Shown: positions 55,451-64,000 of the stretch, in pieces
Layout: every line of letters begins with the position of its first letter
Numbering within the stretch: position 1 is the stretch's first letter
DNA from: Desulfobacteraceae bacterium
GTDB taxonomy: Bacteria > Desulfobacterota > Desulfobacteria > Desulfobacterales > Desulfosalsimonadaceae
Direction: 5' to 3'
Assembly: GCA_011389935.1 (NCBI GenBank)
Contig: JAABTJ010000013.1
Location: forward strand, 21,315 to 85,314
DNA: 64,000 bases
Notes under the pieces: generated by a model
What the model saw: the letters and a program-made list of their open reading frames with translations, nothing else
Database searches by the model: none
Told to the model about the DNA's origin: nothing
Program-made: the position numbers and the translations under genes

Positions 55451-56101
55451 ATGGCAGAGGTAACACTGAAAGGGAAAACGGTTCGGACCAATGGTCAATT
55501 GCCGGAAATCGGTTCGTATGCCCCGGATTTTATGCTCGTTTCGACCGCTTTGAAGGACGTGCGGTTACCGGAGTTTACGGGGAAAAATGTGATTATGAAT
55601 ATTTTTCCGAGCCTTGAGACGAGGGTTTGCGCGGAATCCATCCGCAGGTTCAATGAAATTGCCGACAGCCTTGATAATACAGAGGTGCTTTGCATTTCCA
55701 GGGACCTGCCGTTCGCCCACGAGCGCTTTAACATAAAGGAAGGCATCGATAATATGGTTTCGCTCTCTGAGATGCGGAACAATGATTTCGGAGATCGTTA
55801 CGGCATTCGAATTCTGGACGGCCCGTTTGCGGGGCTGCTGTCGCGGTCCGTGGTCGTACTTGACGAAAACCACCGCGTAATCTATACGCAGATGGTAGAA
55901 GAAATCTCCGAAGAGCCTGACTATGAATCCGCAGTTGCCGCAGTGGTGAACGCGGATGCAGCCGCGAGTGCACAGGTTTCCGGAGAGACGTCTGCCGGAG
56001 CGCCCCGCGACGAATTCTGCACAAAGGTGCCGACAGGGGAGCATGCGCGGCTTTCCGATGAGGATGAGGCCTGCGATGACGGTCGATCCGGAAAGATATA
56101 G
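55451..56101 (+). CDS. Thiol peroxidase (Tpx-like) without the usual resolving cysteine
   Basis: 216 aa. The peroxidatic cysteine is Cys60 in PSLETRVCAESIRRFN. In Tpx the resolving cysteine lies in RFC; here that position is Asn94 (LPFAHERFN). Cys81 in VLCIS is kept. A ~45-residue C-terminal tail not found in classical Tpx carries Cys190 and Cys208. The enzyme should reduce peroxides, but recycling must differ, either through the tail or as a one-cysteine enzyme. The start follows AGGAG and is 102 bp after the flavoprotein gene. Confidence 0.87.
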   Translation: MAEVTLKGKTVRTNGQLPEIGSYAPDFMLVSTALKDVRLPEFTGKNVIMNIFPSLETRVCAESIRRFNEIADSLDNTEVLCISRDLPFAHERFNIKEGIDNMVSLSEMRNNDFGDRYGIRILDGPFAGLLSRSVVVLDENHRVIYTQMVEEISEEPDYESAVAAVVNADAAASAQVSGETSAGAPRDEFCTKVPTGEHARLSDEDEACDDGRSGKI

Positions 56102-56129
56102 AACCCATCTCAGCCAAGGAGGCCGATTG

Positions 56130-56600
56130 ATGAGCAAAAAAGTTCTGGTTGCCATGGATGATTCGGCAAATGCCATGCGCGCTGTTAAATTCGCGGGTGA
56201 TTTGCTCGATAAAGATTCCGATATTACGCTGTTCAGCGTCCTGCAGGACCACAAAAGCATTTGTGAATATAACAGTCCGAGCCTGACGCCCACGTTTCAA
56301 AGAGAGCGCGCTGCTTTCTGCGAACTTGAAAATCAGAAAAAAGATCTGCTGGAAACCGCTGCAAAAGAAGCTTCCCGCTATCTTTTGTCAACGGGGTTTG
56401 ACAAGGGGAAGATTCACAGCAAGATACAACCCCTTAAAAAGGGGGTGGCACGGGATATCATCAAGATGGCGGATTCCGGATTTGACGCAGTGGTTATCGG
56501 AAAACGGGGCATTTCATCGGCTTCGGAGTTTTTTTTCGGCAGCGTGTCTTCGAAGGTCATACAGGGCGTAAAAAAGGCGTCTGTGCTTGTGGTGTCCTGA
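56130..56600 (+). CDS. Universal stress protein (UspA family)
   Basis: 156 aa. The sequence has KVLVAMDDSANAMRAVKFA at the N terminus and a C-terminal ATP-binding-type motif GKRGISSASEFFFGSVSSKVIQGV, which matches G-x2-G-x9-G-S/T of nucleotide-binding members. It likely supports survival in stress. The ATG at 56130 follows AAGGAGG; the much longer frame upstream overlaps the peroxidase gene and is not used. Confidence 0.92.
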   Translation: MSKKVLVAMDDSANAMRAVKFAGDLLDKDSDITLFSVLQDHKSICEYNSPSLTPTFQRERAAFCELENQKKDLLETAAKEASRYLLSTGFDKGKIHSKIQPLKKGVARDIIKMADSGFDAVVIGKRGISSASEFFFGSVSSKVIQGVKKASVLVVS

Positions 56601-56627
56601 TCGAAAATTCCGGGTAAGGAGGCTGTT

Positions 56628-57527
56628 TTGAAAATACTGATTACCGGGGCCGGCGGATTTGTCGGACGTCGGATGACGGATTATTTTGCCGGCCAAGGGC
56701 ACGAAGTCACCGGGGTTGACCGGAACCGGCCTTCCCGCCTTCCGGAAGGGAAAAACCTTTCCTGGATCCAGGCGGACACCACCCAAAAGGGGGAGTGGCA
56801 GAAAGCTGTCGGCGCATCTGATACGGTCATCAACCTTGCCGGCAAAAATATCTTCGGCAGGTGGTCCGAGAAAACCAAGGCAGCGATCCTTGAAAGCCGC
56901 GTTCGCACCACGGAAAACGTCGTGGCGGCGATGGCCGACGGGAAGGAAACCCTTCTGCTGAGCACGTCCGCTGTGGGCTATTACGGCGACAGGGGGGATG
57001 ACCCGCTTGACGAAACCGAACCCAGCGGCGATGATTTTCTGGCCCGCGTCTGTGTTGAATGGGAAAAGCGGGCAAATCAGGCGTCCGATAAGGGCGTCCG
57101 CGTGGCAAATATGCGTTTCGGCCTTGTCATGGGACGAGAGGGCGGTGTTTTGCAAAAGATGCTGCCGGCTTTCAAGGCGTTTGTAGGGGGGCCGCTCGGC
57201 AGCGGAAAGCAGTTCATGCCCTGGATTCACATTGAAGATCTCCTGTTGGCCCATGATTTTGTCCTGTCCAATCCGGACCTGTCCGGCCCGGTCAACTGTT
57301 GTGCGCCGGGTGATGTCAGAAACGAGGAATTTGTGAAAACACTTGGCATGGTTCTTGGCAGGCCAGCTGTATTCAGGGTTCCCCGGTTCGCACTCGCCCT
57401 TGCCATGGGCGAGCTGGGGGATATGGTTTTGAGCAGCCAGCGAGCAGTGCCGGCAAAACTTGTAAAACACGGTTTTGTATTCACCTTCCCCGAACTGCAG
57501 GCGGCATTGGAGGATCTTCTGGCATAA
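56628..57527 (+). CDS. TIGR01777-type NAD-binding epimerase/SDR protein
   Basis: 299 aa. GAGGFVGRRMTDYFAGQGH is the nucleotide site, followed by VINLAGKNIFGRW, the catalytic-region SAVGYYGDRG, FGLVMGREGGVLQKMLP and WIHIEDLLLAHDFVL. It lacks the SRPBCC domain of the paralogue at 17043. The start is TTG at 56628, supported by TAAGGAGG five bases before it and by the standard KILITGAGG opening. The substrate is unknown. Confidence 0.92.
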   Translation: MKILITGAGGFVGRRMTDYFAGQGHEVTGVDRNRPSRLPEGKNLSWIQADTTQKGEWQKAVGASDTVINLAGKNIFGRWSEKTKAAILESRVRTTENVVAAMADGKETLLLSTSAVGYYGDRGDDPLDETEPSGDDFLARVCVEWEKRANQASDKGVRVANMRFGLVMGREGGVLQKMLPAFKAFVGGPLGSGKQFMPWIHIEDLLLAHDFVLSNPDLSGPVNCCAPGDVRNEEFVKTLGMVLGRPAVFRVPRFALALAMGELGDMVLSSQRAVPAKLVKHGFVFTFPELQAALEDLLA

Positions 57528-57662
57528 AGTAAAGGCTTGATCACCAAGGAGCCTGGGGTCTTTACGGGAACGCCGGGCCGTGTCCAAGCGCATCGAAATC
57601 ACGCGCTGCAGCAGACGTGTCAGCCTCAACCCCTTAAAAAAGAAAAAAGCGAGGAAATACAA

Positions 57663-57866
57663 ATGGAAAAAACCACATTGTCCATTCCCAATATATCCTG
57701 CGGCCATTGCGTCAACACCATAAAAAACGAACTGCTCGAAATAGACGGCGTTTCGTCGGTAGACGGTGATCCCGAAGCCCGCCAGGTAACCGTGGCGTTC
57801 GACTCCCCGGCCACCATAGACAAGATTCGCCAGGCATTGAAAGAAATCGATTACCCGGCGGAATAG
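57663..57866 (+). CDS. copZ: CopZ-like copper chaperone
   Basis: 67 aa heavy-metal-associated domain. The metal site is SCGHCVNTI, and VSSVDGDPEARQVTVAFDSP completes the ferredoxin-like fold. It should bind Cu(I) and pass it to the ATPase encoded 37 bp downstream. ATG 57663 follows GAGGAA; a longer in-frame extension upstream is not supported. Confidence 0.9.
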   Translation: MEKTTLSIPNISCGHCVNTIKNELLEIDGVSSVDGDPEARQVTVAFDSPATIDKIRQALKEIDYPAE

Positions 57867-57903
57867 CGGCCGTTGATCATCCTGTTTTATAACGGAGAAA
57901 TGA

Positions 57904-60354
57904 ATGGAAGACCGGGAAGCAACCCTGCCGGTAACCGGAATGACCTGCGCCAACTGCGCCCGTGCTATTGAGCGTAGCCTTGGAAGACTGGAAGGCGTAT
58001 CTTCTGCGCACGTTAATTTCGGCGCAGAGCAGGTTCATGTGAAATATAATCCCGAAAAAACCGGATTGAATGACATTGTCGCGCGGATCCGGCATGCGGG
58101 GTATAATGTGGCCACGAGAAACGTGGACCTGCCGGTTACAGGCATGACCTGCGCCAACTGCGGAGCGAGCATCGAAAAGGCGCTCTTTCGCAAAACCATT
58201 GGCGTTCTTGATGGTTCGGTCAATTTTGCCACCGAAACCGCAACGGTGGAATACATTCCCACGGTGATCGACCTGGAGGAAATCGTTTCGGTCATCAAGA
58301 GGGCCGGATATACCGCCTATATCCCCGATGCGTCGAAAGGGGATCCCGAAGACTATGAAATGGCGGCCCGGAGTGCCGAAGTCCGTGACCAGACCCGAAA
58401 ATTCCTGGTCGGGGTACTCTTTACCCTTCCCCTGTTTGTGTTGAGCATGGGCCGGGATATGGGTTTTTTCGGGCCGTGGGCGCAGGCGGCAGCTGTCAAC
58501 TGGGTGCTGTTTTTGCTTGCCACCCCGGTCCAGTTTTATACGGGGTGGGATTATTATACCGGGGGTTACCGGAGTCTGTTAAACAAAAGCGCCAACATGG
58601 ACGTTCTGGTGGCCATGGGCTCTTCTGTTGCCTATTTCTATTCCGTTGCCATCCTGTTTTTTCCATTATTGGGGGATCATGTCTACTTCGAAACATCGGC
58701 CATGATCATCACCCTGATTAAATTCGGCAAAATGCTGGAAACGCGGACGAAGCGAAAAACCGGCGGCGCCGTGAGAAAGCTGCTTGGCCTTACACCGGAT
58801 ACCGCGACGGTCGTGGTCGGGGAAGCTGAAAAGGAGATGCCGGTATCCGAGATCGAAAAGGGCTGGCATGTCCGTGTCCGCCCGGGACAGCGGATCCCGG
58901 TGGATGGAAAGGTTCTTGAAGGGCAATCCGCGGTGGATGAATCCATGCTGACAGGCGAGCCCCTGCCGGTTACCCGAAAACCCGGAGATACGATTATCGG
59001 CGGCACGATCACCAGCGACGGCACGCTTTTGTTCGAGGCCACCCGCGTGGGCAAGGACACGGCGCTCGCCCAGATCATCCGGTTGGTGCGGGAGGCCCAG
59101 GGAAGCCAGCCGCCCATACAGGCGGTTGCCGACCGGGTGGCGGCGGTCTTTGTCCCCGCGGTAATTGTGTTTGCCGTTATTACGTTTTTCATATGGGTTC
59201 TGCTTTCCGCCGGATATGTACCGGCCATGATCCGGCTGGTTGCCGTTTTGGTGATTGCCTGCCCCTGTGCTTTGGGCCTTGCCACGCCGACGGCGGTCAT
59301 GGCGGGCACGGGAAAGGCGGCCGAGCAGGGGATTCTCTTCAAAAGCGGGGAAGCCCTTGAAGCCGCGGAAAAGCTTGATGCCGTCGTGTTTGACAAAACC
59401 GGTACGCTGACCGCAGGCAAACCCGAAGTCACCGATGTGATTTGCTTTGAAGAGGCCTGTTCCGACCGGCAGCGGCTGCTTGCGCTTGCCGCGTCCGTTG
59501 AAGCCGGTTCCGAACACCCCATTGGCAAGGCGATTATGCGGGAAGCCGCGCGGGAGGACATTTCGCCGTCAAAAGCGGTTGACTTCAAAGCTACCGGGGG
59601 AGAGGGGGTGGCTGCGAAAATAGACGGCAGGACCGTCAGGGTCGGGCAGATATCCTGGTTTTCCGATCGGAAAATCGATTTGACCGATTATGATGAAGCC
59701 GTCAGCGACCTGCAGGAAAAGGGGAAAACGGTTGTCATGGTGGCATATGGGGATGTGCCCATGGGGCTCATCGCCGTGGCGGACACAGTCAAGCCCGAAG
59801 CCGCTGAAACGGTTTCCGCGTTGCATGAGCATGGCATCAAGGTGGTCATGTTGACCGGGGACAACCGGAATACGGCAGCGGCGATTGCATCGCAGCTGGG
59901 TATAGACGAAGTGTATTCCGAAGTTCGTCCGGAGGAAAAGGCGGAAAAGGTAAAGGCGCTCCAATCGAATAAACGGCGTGTCGGGATGGTCGGCGACGGG
60001 ATTAATGACGCCCCTGCGCTGGCGGTTGCGAACGTGGGGTTCGCCATGGGCAGCGGTACGGACGTGGCCATAGAAACCGGTGATGTCGTACTGGTCGGCG
60101 GCAGCCTTTCCGCCGTTGTCAAAGCCCTTGATATCAGCCGGAAAACCATGCGGACGGTTCGCCAGAACCTGTTCTGGGCCTTTTGCTACAATACCGTTTT
60201 AATCCCGGTTGCCGCCGGGATCCTGTATCCCTTTGAAGGGGTGCCGGGAATGCTGCGGCAGCTCAATCCCATGCTTGCGGCCGTGGCCATGTCCCTGAGC
60301 AGCATTTCCGTGGTTACCAACAGCCTGCTGCTGTACCGGGCAAAAATTAAATGA
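57904..60354 (+). CDS. copA: Copper-transporting P1B-type ATPase
   Basis: 816 aa. Two heavy-metal domains have TCANC motifs (Cys15/Cys18 and Cys83/Cys86). Eight membrane helices include the CPC transport site (453-455). The phosphorylation aspartate is Asp497 in [17 protein letters not shown], the HP motif in SEHPIG and [10 protein letters not shown] are intact. YN and MxxSS residues in the last helices indicate Cu(I) specificity. It exports copper from the cytoplasm. Its stop overlaps the next gene as ATGA. Confidence 0.96.
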   Translation: MEDREATLPVTGMTCANCARAIERSLGRLEGVSSAHVNFGAEQVHVKYNPEKTGLNDIVARIRHAGYNVATRNVDLPVTGMTCANCGASIEKALFRKTIGVLDGSVNFATETATVEYIPTVIDLEEIVSVIKRAGYTAYIPDASKGDPEDYEMAARSAEVRDQTRKFLVGVLFTLPLFVLSMGRDMGFFGPWAQAAAVNWVLFLLATPVQFYTGWDYYTGGYRSLLNKSANMDVLVAMGSSVAYFYSVAILFFPLLGDHVYFETSAMIITLIKFGKMLETRTKRKTGGAVRKLLGLTPDTATVVVGEAEKEMPVSEIEKGWHVRVRPGQRIPVDGKVLEGQSAVDESMLTGEPLPVTRKPGDTIIGGTITSDGTLLFEATRVGKDTALAQIIRLVREAQGSQPPIQAVADRVAAVFVPAVIVFAVITFFIWVLLSAGYVPAMIRLVAVLVIACPCALGLATPTAVMAGTGKAAEQGILFKSGEALEAAEKLDAVVFDKTGTLTAGKPEVTDVICFEEACSDRQRLLALAASVEAGSEHPIGKAIMREAAREDISPSKAVDFKATGGEGVAAKIDGRTVRVGQISWFSDRKIDLTDYDEAVSDLQEKGKTVVMVAYGDVPMGLIAVADTVKPEAAETVSALHEHGIKVVMLTGDNRNTAAAIASQLGIDEVYSEVRPEEKAEKVKALQSNKRRVGMVGDGINDAPALAVANVGFAMGSGTDVAIETGDVVLVGGSLSAVVKALDISRKTMRTVRQNLFWAFCYNTVLIPVAAGILYPFEGVPGMLRQLNPMLAAVAMSLSSISVVTNSLLLYRAKIK

Positions 60355-61130
60355 TTGCAAGGTACGCCGATCAACTCGAATCGCTCTATCGTTCAAAGAA
60401 CCGTCGCTGTTACGTGGATCCCGATCCGCTGGCGGTTTTGTACCGGTACCGGGATCCGGCGGAGCGGGAGATCGCCGGTTTTGTGGCGGCTTCCCTGGCC
60501 TACGGCAACGTTCGGCAGATCCTGAAAAGCGTGGAAATCGTGCTGGCGAAAATGGGGGAAAGCCCGCGCGATTATTTACTGTCATCGCAGTACAGCGATT
60601 ATATGGCGGATTTCAGTGGTTTTGTTCACCGGTTCGCAACCGGGGCCCATATTTCGGCAATGCTCTCCGGCATACGGGCAATCCTGTGCACATACGGTTC
60701 CCTTGAGGCTTGTTTCAAAAGCGGCGAAGCCCCTTCAGATACCACCTGCCTGCCGGCGCTGAAAGGATTCGCCGACGCCCTTCGCAAGGGTGCAATATCG
60801 GACCCCGGCCATTTGCTCCCTTGCGTGGAAAAGGGGAGCGCCTGCAAACGGCTGAACCTGTTTTTGCGGTGGATGATCCGAAGCGACGAGGTCGATCCCG
60901 GGGGGTGGGACTCCCTTTGCCCCTCGAAGCTGATCATCCCGCTGGATGTTCACATGCACCGGATCTGCACGGAACTTGGGCTTACCGTAAGAAAACAGGC
61001 CAACATGAGAACCGCCCTGGAAGTTACCTGCGCTTTTTCCCGGATCGCGCCCGAAGACCCGGTTCGTTATGATTTCGTTCTTACCCGGCGGGGGATACGC
61101 AGGGAAAATGACTTTTATTCCTTCTGCTGA
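60351..61130 (+). CDS. TIGR02757/DUF2400 family protein
   Basis: 259 aa. The conserved pattern [31 protein letters not shown] at the N terminus and [16 protein letters not shown] with NMRTALEVT and [14 protein letters not shown] near the C terminus identify this family. The fold resembles helix-hairpin-helix DNA glycosylases, but no function is established. The ATG overlaps the copA stop by four bases (ATGA), so the two are co-translated. Confidence 0.9.
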   Translation: MIARYADQLESLYRSKNRRCYVDPDPLAVLYRYRDPAEREIAGFVAASLAYGNVRQILKSVEIVLAKMGESPRDYLLSSQYSDYMADFSGFVHRFATGAHISAMLSGIRAILCTYGSLEACFKSGEAPSDTTCLPALKGFADALRKGAISDPGHLLPCVEKGSACKRLNLFLRWMIRSDEVDPGGWDSLCPSKLIIPLDVHMHRICTELGLTVRKQANMRTALEVTCAFSRIAPEDPVRYDFVLTRRGIRRENDFYSFC

Positions 61131-61204
61131 GGCGGCATGCGGATTTCTGCTTGACTCCGTTTGAATCCGCTGGTATGGAAGTTTCATCCATTCATGGTCG
61201 CAAT

Positions 61205-61280
61205 GGGGATGTAGCTCAGATGGGAGAGCGCGGCGTTCGCAATGCCGAGGTCAGGGGTTCGATCCCCCTCATCTCCACCA
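61205..61280 (+). tRNA. tRNA-Ala (anticodon CGC)
   Basis: 76 nt cloverleaf with encoded CCA. The acceptor stem is GGGGATG with CATCTCC (one G-U-type pair), the D arm GCTC...GAGC, the anticodon stem CGGCG/TGCCG with loop TTCGCAA (CGC at 61238-61240), and the T arm AGGGG-TTCGATC-CCCCT. It reads GCG codons. Confidence 0.96.
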
Positions 61281-61724
61281 GCCTATAAAAAATCAAGTAC
61301 TTACGAGCGAAATAAAGCAAGTTTAACCATACGTATAACCAAAAAAAAGTACTTGAACCCCCCAAAAATAGCCCCCAGCGGAGTGCAATTCCGGCAGCCG
61401 GTCGTGTGGGCGATTACGCTATCCGATGCAACGTGATACAAACCCCCTCGTAATCCGGAATTCTTGTTTGAAAGGATTTGTGCAAGAAGCCGGTTAGCGG
61501 CGTGACGAAATATATCGGCAATATGCACTCACGATGGGTTTTTCGCTGAGAGGAATGTAGCCACGAGGAAGCATCTTTCGGGATGTATGATAGCCGTAGT
61601 GTGCGATTTTGATTTACACCGGAGGCCAAGCAATCATGGTCGGGACTTGCATTTCCACCGTTGTCGTGCAAAACATATTTCGGAGGGTCTCAATTGGCCG
61701 GACCCAAAAAACACGGGAGAGAAT
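61281..61724. other. Non-coding region after tRNA-Ala
   Basis: About 440 bp without a recognisable gene. TCAAGTACTT (61293-61302) and AAGTACTTGA (61347-61356) are an inverted repeat just after the tRNA. No integrase or duplicate of the tRNA end was seen. The ribosome site GGGAGAG precedes the next gene. Confidence 0.45.
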
Positions 61725-62453
61725 ATGACTCAACATCGCCAACTGGCCAAAGAACTGATTGCCGAGGCAGAAAAATGGGACGGTTTTCGAGCGGGGATTG
61801 CCGATATCGATGAAGTGTTGAGTGGCCCTTCCTACAAGGCTTTAGCCGTGGGAAGTTGGAAGACCAACCATTCAGAAAATATTACTCCGTGGCTGCCAAA
61901 CGCCCGCTCTCTTCTGGTGATAGCCATGCATCATCCGGAAGATGACCCACGGCTGGACTGGTTTGACCGCGGCAATACCGCGGGAAACCGCCGAATGACG
62001 AAAATATCTGAGGAGTTAGGAACCTGGCTATTTAGGACTCATGGGGTTCGTGCACAACCGCTGCCCTACCACGTGGAAAAGGGAGGGGTGTACCTGAAAG
62101 ATGCCGCCGTGTTCGCAGGACTGGGCGTCGTGGGGAAAAACAACCTGCTGCTGGACCGAAAATGGGGACCCAGAGTCCGGCTTCGTGCGGTATTGATCGG
62201 AGATAGCCTTCCGTCCGGCCGTCCTCCGGAAGATTTCCAGCCCTGCCAAGGCTGTGACATGCCTTGCCGAAAAGCCTGCCCTGAAAATGCGTTCGCCCTT
62301 GGACAATACGACCGGCCGACCTGTATCCAACGCCTCGATTCCGATCGTGCCCATCCTATTGAAAGCGGCCAAAGAGATTCTGAAGGCTCTCCGATCCTTG
62401 TAACCGACTGGTGCCGGAGGTGCGAATTCGCCTGTCCCGTAGGAGAAAAATAG
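61725..62453 (+). CDS. QueG-like 2x[4Fe-4S] protein
   Basis: 242 aa. It resembles epoxyqueuosine reductase: KTNHSENITPWLPNARSLLVIAMHH, KDAAVFAGLGVVGKNNLLL, then PCQGCDMPCRKACPENAF and DWCRRCEFACPVG, which give the cysteines for two [4Fe-4S] clusters. It is much shorter than QueG (about 350-380 aa) and ends soon after the second cluster, so it lacks the HEAT-like tail. It may be a related reductase of unknown substrate, such as corrinoid-linked electron transfer. ATG 61725 follows GGGAGAG; the upstream frame extension has no support. Confidence 0.82.
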   Translation: MTQHRQLAKELIAEAEKWDGFRAGIADIDEVLSGPSYKALAVGSWKTNHSENITPWLPNARSLLVIAMHHPEDDPRLDWFDRGNTAGNRRMTKISEELGTWLFRTHGVRAQPLPYHVEKGGVYLKDAAVFAGLGVVGKNNLLLDRKWGPRVRLRAVLIGDSLPSGRPPEDFQPCQGCDMPCRKACPENAFALGQYDRPTCIQRLDSDRAHPIESGQRDSEGSPILVTDWCRRCEFACPVGEK

Positions 62454-62641
62454 CCCCATTTTTCTCAGGAACCAACACCCGCCTGCAGCTATTGAAGGGC
62501 AATCTTGTTGCGTGTCGGCAGACAATTCCGAAAGTGTCTGCCGGCACATCCCAGGCACGATTCACCCGCTCGGTCTCTGGGCGAGAGTTCTTGCCAATAT
62601 CGCTCCATCGATATTGTTTTCATAAGAACAGACACTGCTAT

Positions 62642-62720
62642 CCACGGAGTGGAATATTCTTGAACCTCCAGAATTTTGCACCTGGAATCTGGCAATCCTG
62701 TCCGGTCCAAAATTCGCATT
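62642..62720 (+). repeat. 79-bp direct repeat, left copy
   Basis: Matches 63749-63827 without gaps at about 59 of 79 positions. Shared blocks include CCACGGA, AATATTC, TTTGCAC and TCTGGCAATCC. It sits next to the 3' end of the broken lectin gene. Confidence 0.65.
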
Positions 62721-62755
62721 GCTGCCGGGGCATAGCCGCTATATTCAATTCAGTC

Positions 62756-63367
62756 TCAATGAGTTATCAGTGATTCGACGAAACACCCTCCATTACTGCC
62801 CTCTTCATTCTTATTTTCATTGGAAGATGAAGATTCCCTATTATCTTCGGATGCATTATCTTGGTTTTCTGCATAACCATTATTATCAATATCAATTTCC
62901 CCCCACGCACAAATAAAGAAATTTTTTCCCTCATATCCCGGAGGGCCATTGTCCTCCCAGCCGTTTTCATATCTGTCTCAAAAATGGAGGTAATCCTGAC
63001 CGCCACGACTCTAATCATTGTCAGGTTGTCCGGGTGCCCAGTTGGTAAACTCCCAAGGCTCCCCTGTGATCCATTCCCACTGCCCTTCGGTATTCTCGTC
63101 AGTTCCCCCCAGGCAATAATTATGACCCGGCGAACACAATTGATTATAAACAAAATCATTTTCTTGCTGAGAGGTAAGGGTTGCTAGATATCCTCCTTGA
63201 GCCTCGCAATAGTCTTTGGCATCATGCCAATAGATTTTGGTTTCAACGCGTAGATACCAGTGGGAATTGGATGGATTCTCAATGAGGGTTGAGTCTGAAT
63301 AACATAAACACGGAAAAAGCAGAGTAACTCCTGCTATAACGGCAAAAATTCGGAAATATTGTCTCAT
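62756..63367 (-). pseudogene. Secreted C-type lectin-domain protein with two in-frame stops
   Basis: The frame from ATG 63367 has a signal peptide (VIAGVTLLFPCLCYS) and a C-type lectin domain (YWHDAKDYCEAQGGYLATL, GQWEWITGEPWEFTNWAPGQP). TAG at 63011-63013 ends it after PDND. The same frame goes on with SRGGQDYLHF, meets TGA at 62978-62980, then gives ENGWEDNGPPGYEG and FFICAWGE, which is the standard end of the lectin domain, plus an acidic tail ending GGCFVESLITH and a TGA at 62756. No shift in frame is needed. This is most simply a decaying gene; the 118-residue first part could still be made. The tail resembles GGCFI-type C-terminal motifs. Confidence 0.8.
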
Positions 63368-63460
63368 ACCCCCCCCTTTTTCTAAATCTTTTTGTTAATA
63401 TAAAAAAAAAGTGAAATCTTCAATAGATAATGGATTTAGTTCATAAGCTCAAATCTAAGA

Positions 63461-63500
63461 ATAAAAGCCGAACCACCATTATTGTTATGGCAGTCCGGCT
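63461..63500 (-). terminator. Possible Rho-independent terminator (minus strand)
   Basis: AGCCG...CCAT (63466-63479) pairs with ATGG...CGGCT (63487-63500) with a few mismatches, and on the minus strand is followed by TTTTAT. It lies between the lectin gene and the small unassigned frame upstream. Confidence 0.45.
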
Positions 63501-63748
63501 ATCTTTTAACAGAGGGCGCTAATGACAGGTAGAGGAAAGACCCCTGACTTTCCGTGCCATTCTTACGAATAGTTTGGCCTTTTCAAAATATTTTTAACAT
63601 ACATAAAACCCTGCCTGTCAGTCAGAATTTCATTTATACCTTTATGCTGTATGCGATTTAGATAACCTATAGATTGGTTATTGGTGTTTGCAAGATGATA
63701 AAGATTTTTCACAGATTCTTTTTGGAGCCGGGTAGTGCAACATGCTTG

Positions 63749-63827
63749 CCACGGAATACAATATTCCCGGGCCTCCTGATATTTGCACATTGGTTCTGGC
63801 AATCCGCTCCGACCCCAAATTTGCATT
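63749..63827 (+). repeat. 79-bp direct repeat, right copy
   Basis: Ungapped match to 62642-62720, 1107 bp away in the same orientation, with the lectin gene between them. On the minus strand both copies are open in the same frame and keep GLP, CK, EY and PW, so a shared coding origin is possible. Confidence 0.65.
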
Positions 63828-64000
63828 ATTGGAGAGGCCGATGTGCACTTTGGCTGTTCAAAAGCACAAGATTTTGGAAAGGTTTTTCCGATTTAGATTG
63901 GGTATAGAAAAATCTTGAAAAAACAATTTTATTGTTATAAATTACGTAAACGTTAAGAAATGGGCTCTGGGCTAGCACTTTGTAAATCGCTTTTATTGAC

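Larger units (their letters stand above)
63368..64000. other. AT-rich region with no assigned gene
   Basis: About 630 bp. A minus-strand open frame of 87 codons (63563-63826) begins inside the right 79-bp repeat and matches no family I recognise; it may be real because a minus-strand terminator lies beyond its end. The rest shows nothing I can support. Confidence 0.35.

Noticed and set aside
61437..61724. Cobalamin riboswitch before the QueG-like gene
   Set aside because: No B12-box-like sequence or convincing multi-stem fold could be identified.
62756..63367. Diversity-generating retroelement target, because of the C-type lectin fold
   Set aside because: No reverse transcriptase or template repeat is present, and the domain resembles ordinary carbohydrate-binding C-type lectins.

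Overview
The window reads as chromosome of a Gram-negative, strictly anaerobic bacterium, most likely a sulfate-reducing member of the Desulfobacterota (Desulfobacterales-like). This is inferred from gene content: an aldehyde:ferredoxin oxidoreductase, a YedF/LysR selenium-type locus, a full classical menaquinone operon, flavin-dependent thymidylate synthase ThyX, AsmA and lipoprotein (outer-membrane) features, and many acyl-CoA enzymes. No 16S gene or marker was available to confirm it. Most of the window has moderately high GC with strong AGGAGG-type ribosome binding sites. The last ~2.7 kb, after a tRNA-Ala gene, is AT-richer and partly decayed.

Layout. 0-7.2 kb: a PAS sensor fragment, a START-domain lipid-binding protein, a PAS-GGDEF cyclase, an outer-membrane-like protein, a BASS-family transporter with an extra N-terminal domain, and a penicillin-acylase-type lipoprotein. 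7.4-15.9 kb: the complete o-succinylbenzoate menaquinone pathway in one operon, menF-D-B-A-C-E-H, preceded by a short coupled leader ORF. 15.9-22.1 kb: an unknown polytopic membrane protein, a small Cys-rich protein coupled to an SRPBCC-epimerase fusion, an isopropylmalate-isomerase-like pair (leuCD), and two tandem Hsp20 genes behind a recognisable promoter. 22.3-29.6 kb: a leucine/isovalerate-type acyl-CoA pathway (acyl-CoA dehydrogenase, methylglutaconyl-CoA hydratase, biotin-dependent carboxyltransferase, HMG-CoA-lyase-like enzyme, acetoacetyl-CoA synthetase). It is interrupted by two large inverted hairpin elements with compensatory base changes.

30-39 kb: a degenerate GGDEF protein, ArfB-type ribosome rescue factor, an AsmA protein with a ~98% identical internal 504-bp duplication, a zinc alcohol dehydrogenase, ThyX, an AI-2E/PerM permease and a monoacylglycerol-lipase-like hydrolase. 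39.6-48 kb holds the most unusual set: an SCP2-type thiolase and two very large fusion enzymes (HMG-CoA-synthase-like + DUF35 + SDR + SCP2; MaoC hydratase + SDR + SCP2), with a divergent type III CoA-transferase and a TetR regulator. Together they look like a compact CoA-activation/beta-oxidation module for an unidentified substrate. 48-61 kb: MoaD-like protein, aldehyde:ferredoxin oxidoreductase with a small partner, the LysR/YedF locus, a CoA-disulfide-reductase-like enzyme with rhodanese domain, an atypical thiol peroxidase, a Usp protein, a second TIGR01777 epimerase, a copper chaperone and copper ATPase, and a DUF2400 protein. 61.2-64 kb: tRNA-Ala(CGC), a QueG-like ferredoxin protein, then an AT-rich accessory stretch with a C-type lectin gene broken by two in-frame stops and flanked by 79-bp direct repeats.

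Dispersed palindromic elements occur between genes: at least two 154-bp nested inverted repeats, a deleted third copy, and the hairpin pair at 26 kb. No CRISPR array, rRNA operon, integrase or intact transposase was seen.
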